The notes beneath the pieces are model-generated. The model had not been told where the DNA came from, did no database searches, and saw only the letters and a list, made by a program, of their open reading frames with translations. Of a DNA stretch of 64,000 nt, positions 63,739-64,000 are shown piece after piece. Each line of letters begins with the position of its first letter. Positions within the stretch are counted from its first letter, which is position 1. The DNA lies in the NCBI GenBank assembly GCA_038373865.1, contig JAXGGA010000028.1, positions 310,001 through 374,000 on the forward strand, read 5' to 3'. The translations under genes and the position numbers were made by a program. Source of the stretch: Uloborus plumipes (Eukaryota > Arthropoda > Arachnida > Araneae > Uloboridae).

Positions 63739-64000
63739 AGGTGCTTAATTTCTCAGAATTGAGGTCGTGAATTGCTGCTTTTTAGAAAGGGGGGAGGAAT
63801 CATATCTACAGAAACTTTAAGTTTTATCCTAAACAACTCTTTCTCCCAAGATCCTAATCAGATTTGCATGCATTTCAGTAAAAAAACATTATATTCATAC
63901 TAATAAAATAATATGATTTACGCCCTTAGTTTTTCATAGATGGCGCCTCCTGCAAAAAATTTCCTTTTAAAGTATTATTTTTCTCCCTTGATAAGATCAA
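63739..64000. other. No recognisable feature to the window end
   Basis: Short AT-rich tail with a G run near 63790. Nothing recognised. Confidence 0.4.

Overview
The window is strongly AT-rich eukaryotic DNA. It has GT-AG splice signals, long gene-poor stretches and many decayed DNA transposons. The style of the Tc1-like transposase, the Helitron-type ends and the mosaic of short inverted-repeat elements suggest an arthropod, most plausibly a chelicerate such as a spider. That assignment is inference from repeat style, not proof. I see no rRNA, CRISPR array, bacterial gene or complete host gene. Host coding sequence is limited to a few isolated exons.

Layout, left to right. 1-650: end of a Helitron-like repeat (minus strand). 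3162-3823: a TTAA-flanked MITE. 4498-4586: a TATA box and a possible tiny first exon. 7624-7774: a candidate exon in a GC-richer island. 9094-11160: a pogo/Tigger-like element split by a 1.64-kb element (9236-10875) that carries repeated TCAGATCGGTAAC-type motifs. The second copy of that inner element is inverted at 28481-30111. 12917-13094: a well-supported minus-strand exon encoding part of a PH domain. 15835-16484 and 36804-37453: two near-identical 650-bp palindromic elements. 16770-17099: a MITE packed with CCGAT/ATCGG. 19538-21302: a hAT element with an 8-bp target duplication. 21538-22960: a Tc1-like element with a broken transposase. 26777-28371: a second Tc1-like element, internally duplicated and carrying a perfect 16-bp palindrome. 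31705-31797: another good minus-strand exon.

The right part holds further repeats and the two most unusual elements. One (49541-51918) has AGGGTGATTC ends and a decayed transposase-like protein. The other (53008-56596) has inverted repeats of roughly 550 bp and a decayed minus-strand protein ending in a cysteine-rich CXC (tesmin/TSO1-like) motif. It sits inside a Helitron-like repeat. Near the right edge are a candidate terminal exon (57870-58075), an exact in-frame 67-bp duplication, a large fold-back element and a 61-bp minisatellite.

The protein remnants belong mainly to selfish elements and none forms a pathway. The two minus-strand exons (31705-31797, then 12917-13094) could belong to one long gene whose intron has collected many of these elements, but nothing in the sequence proves it.
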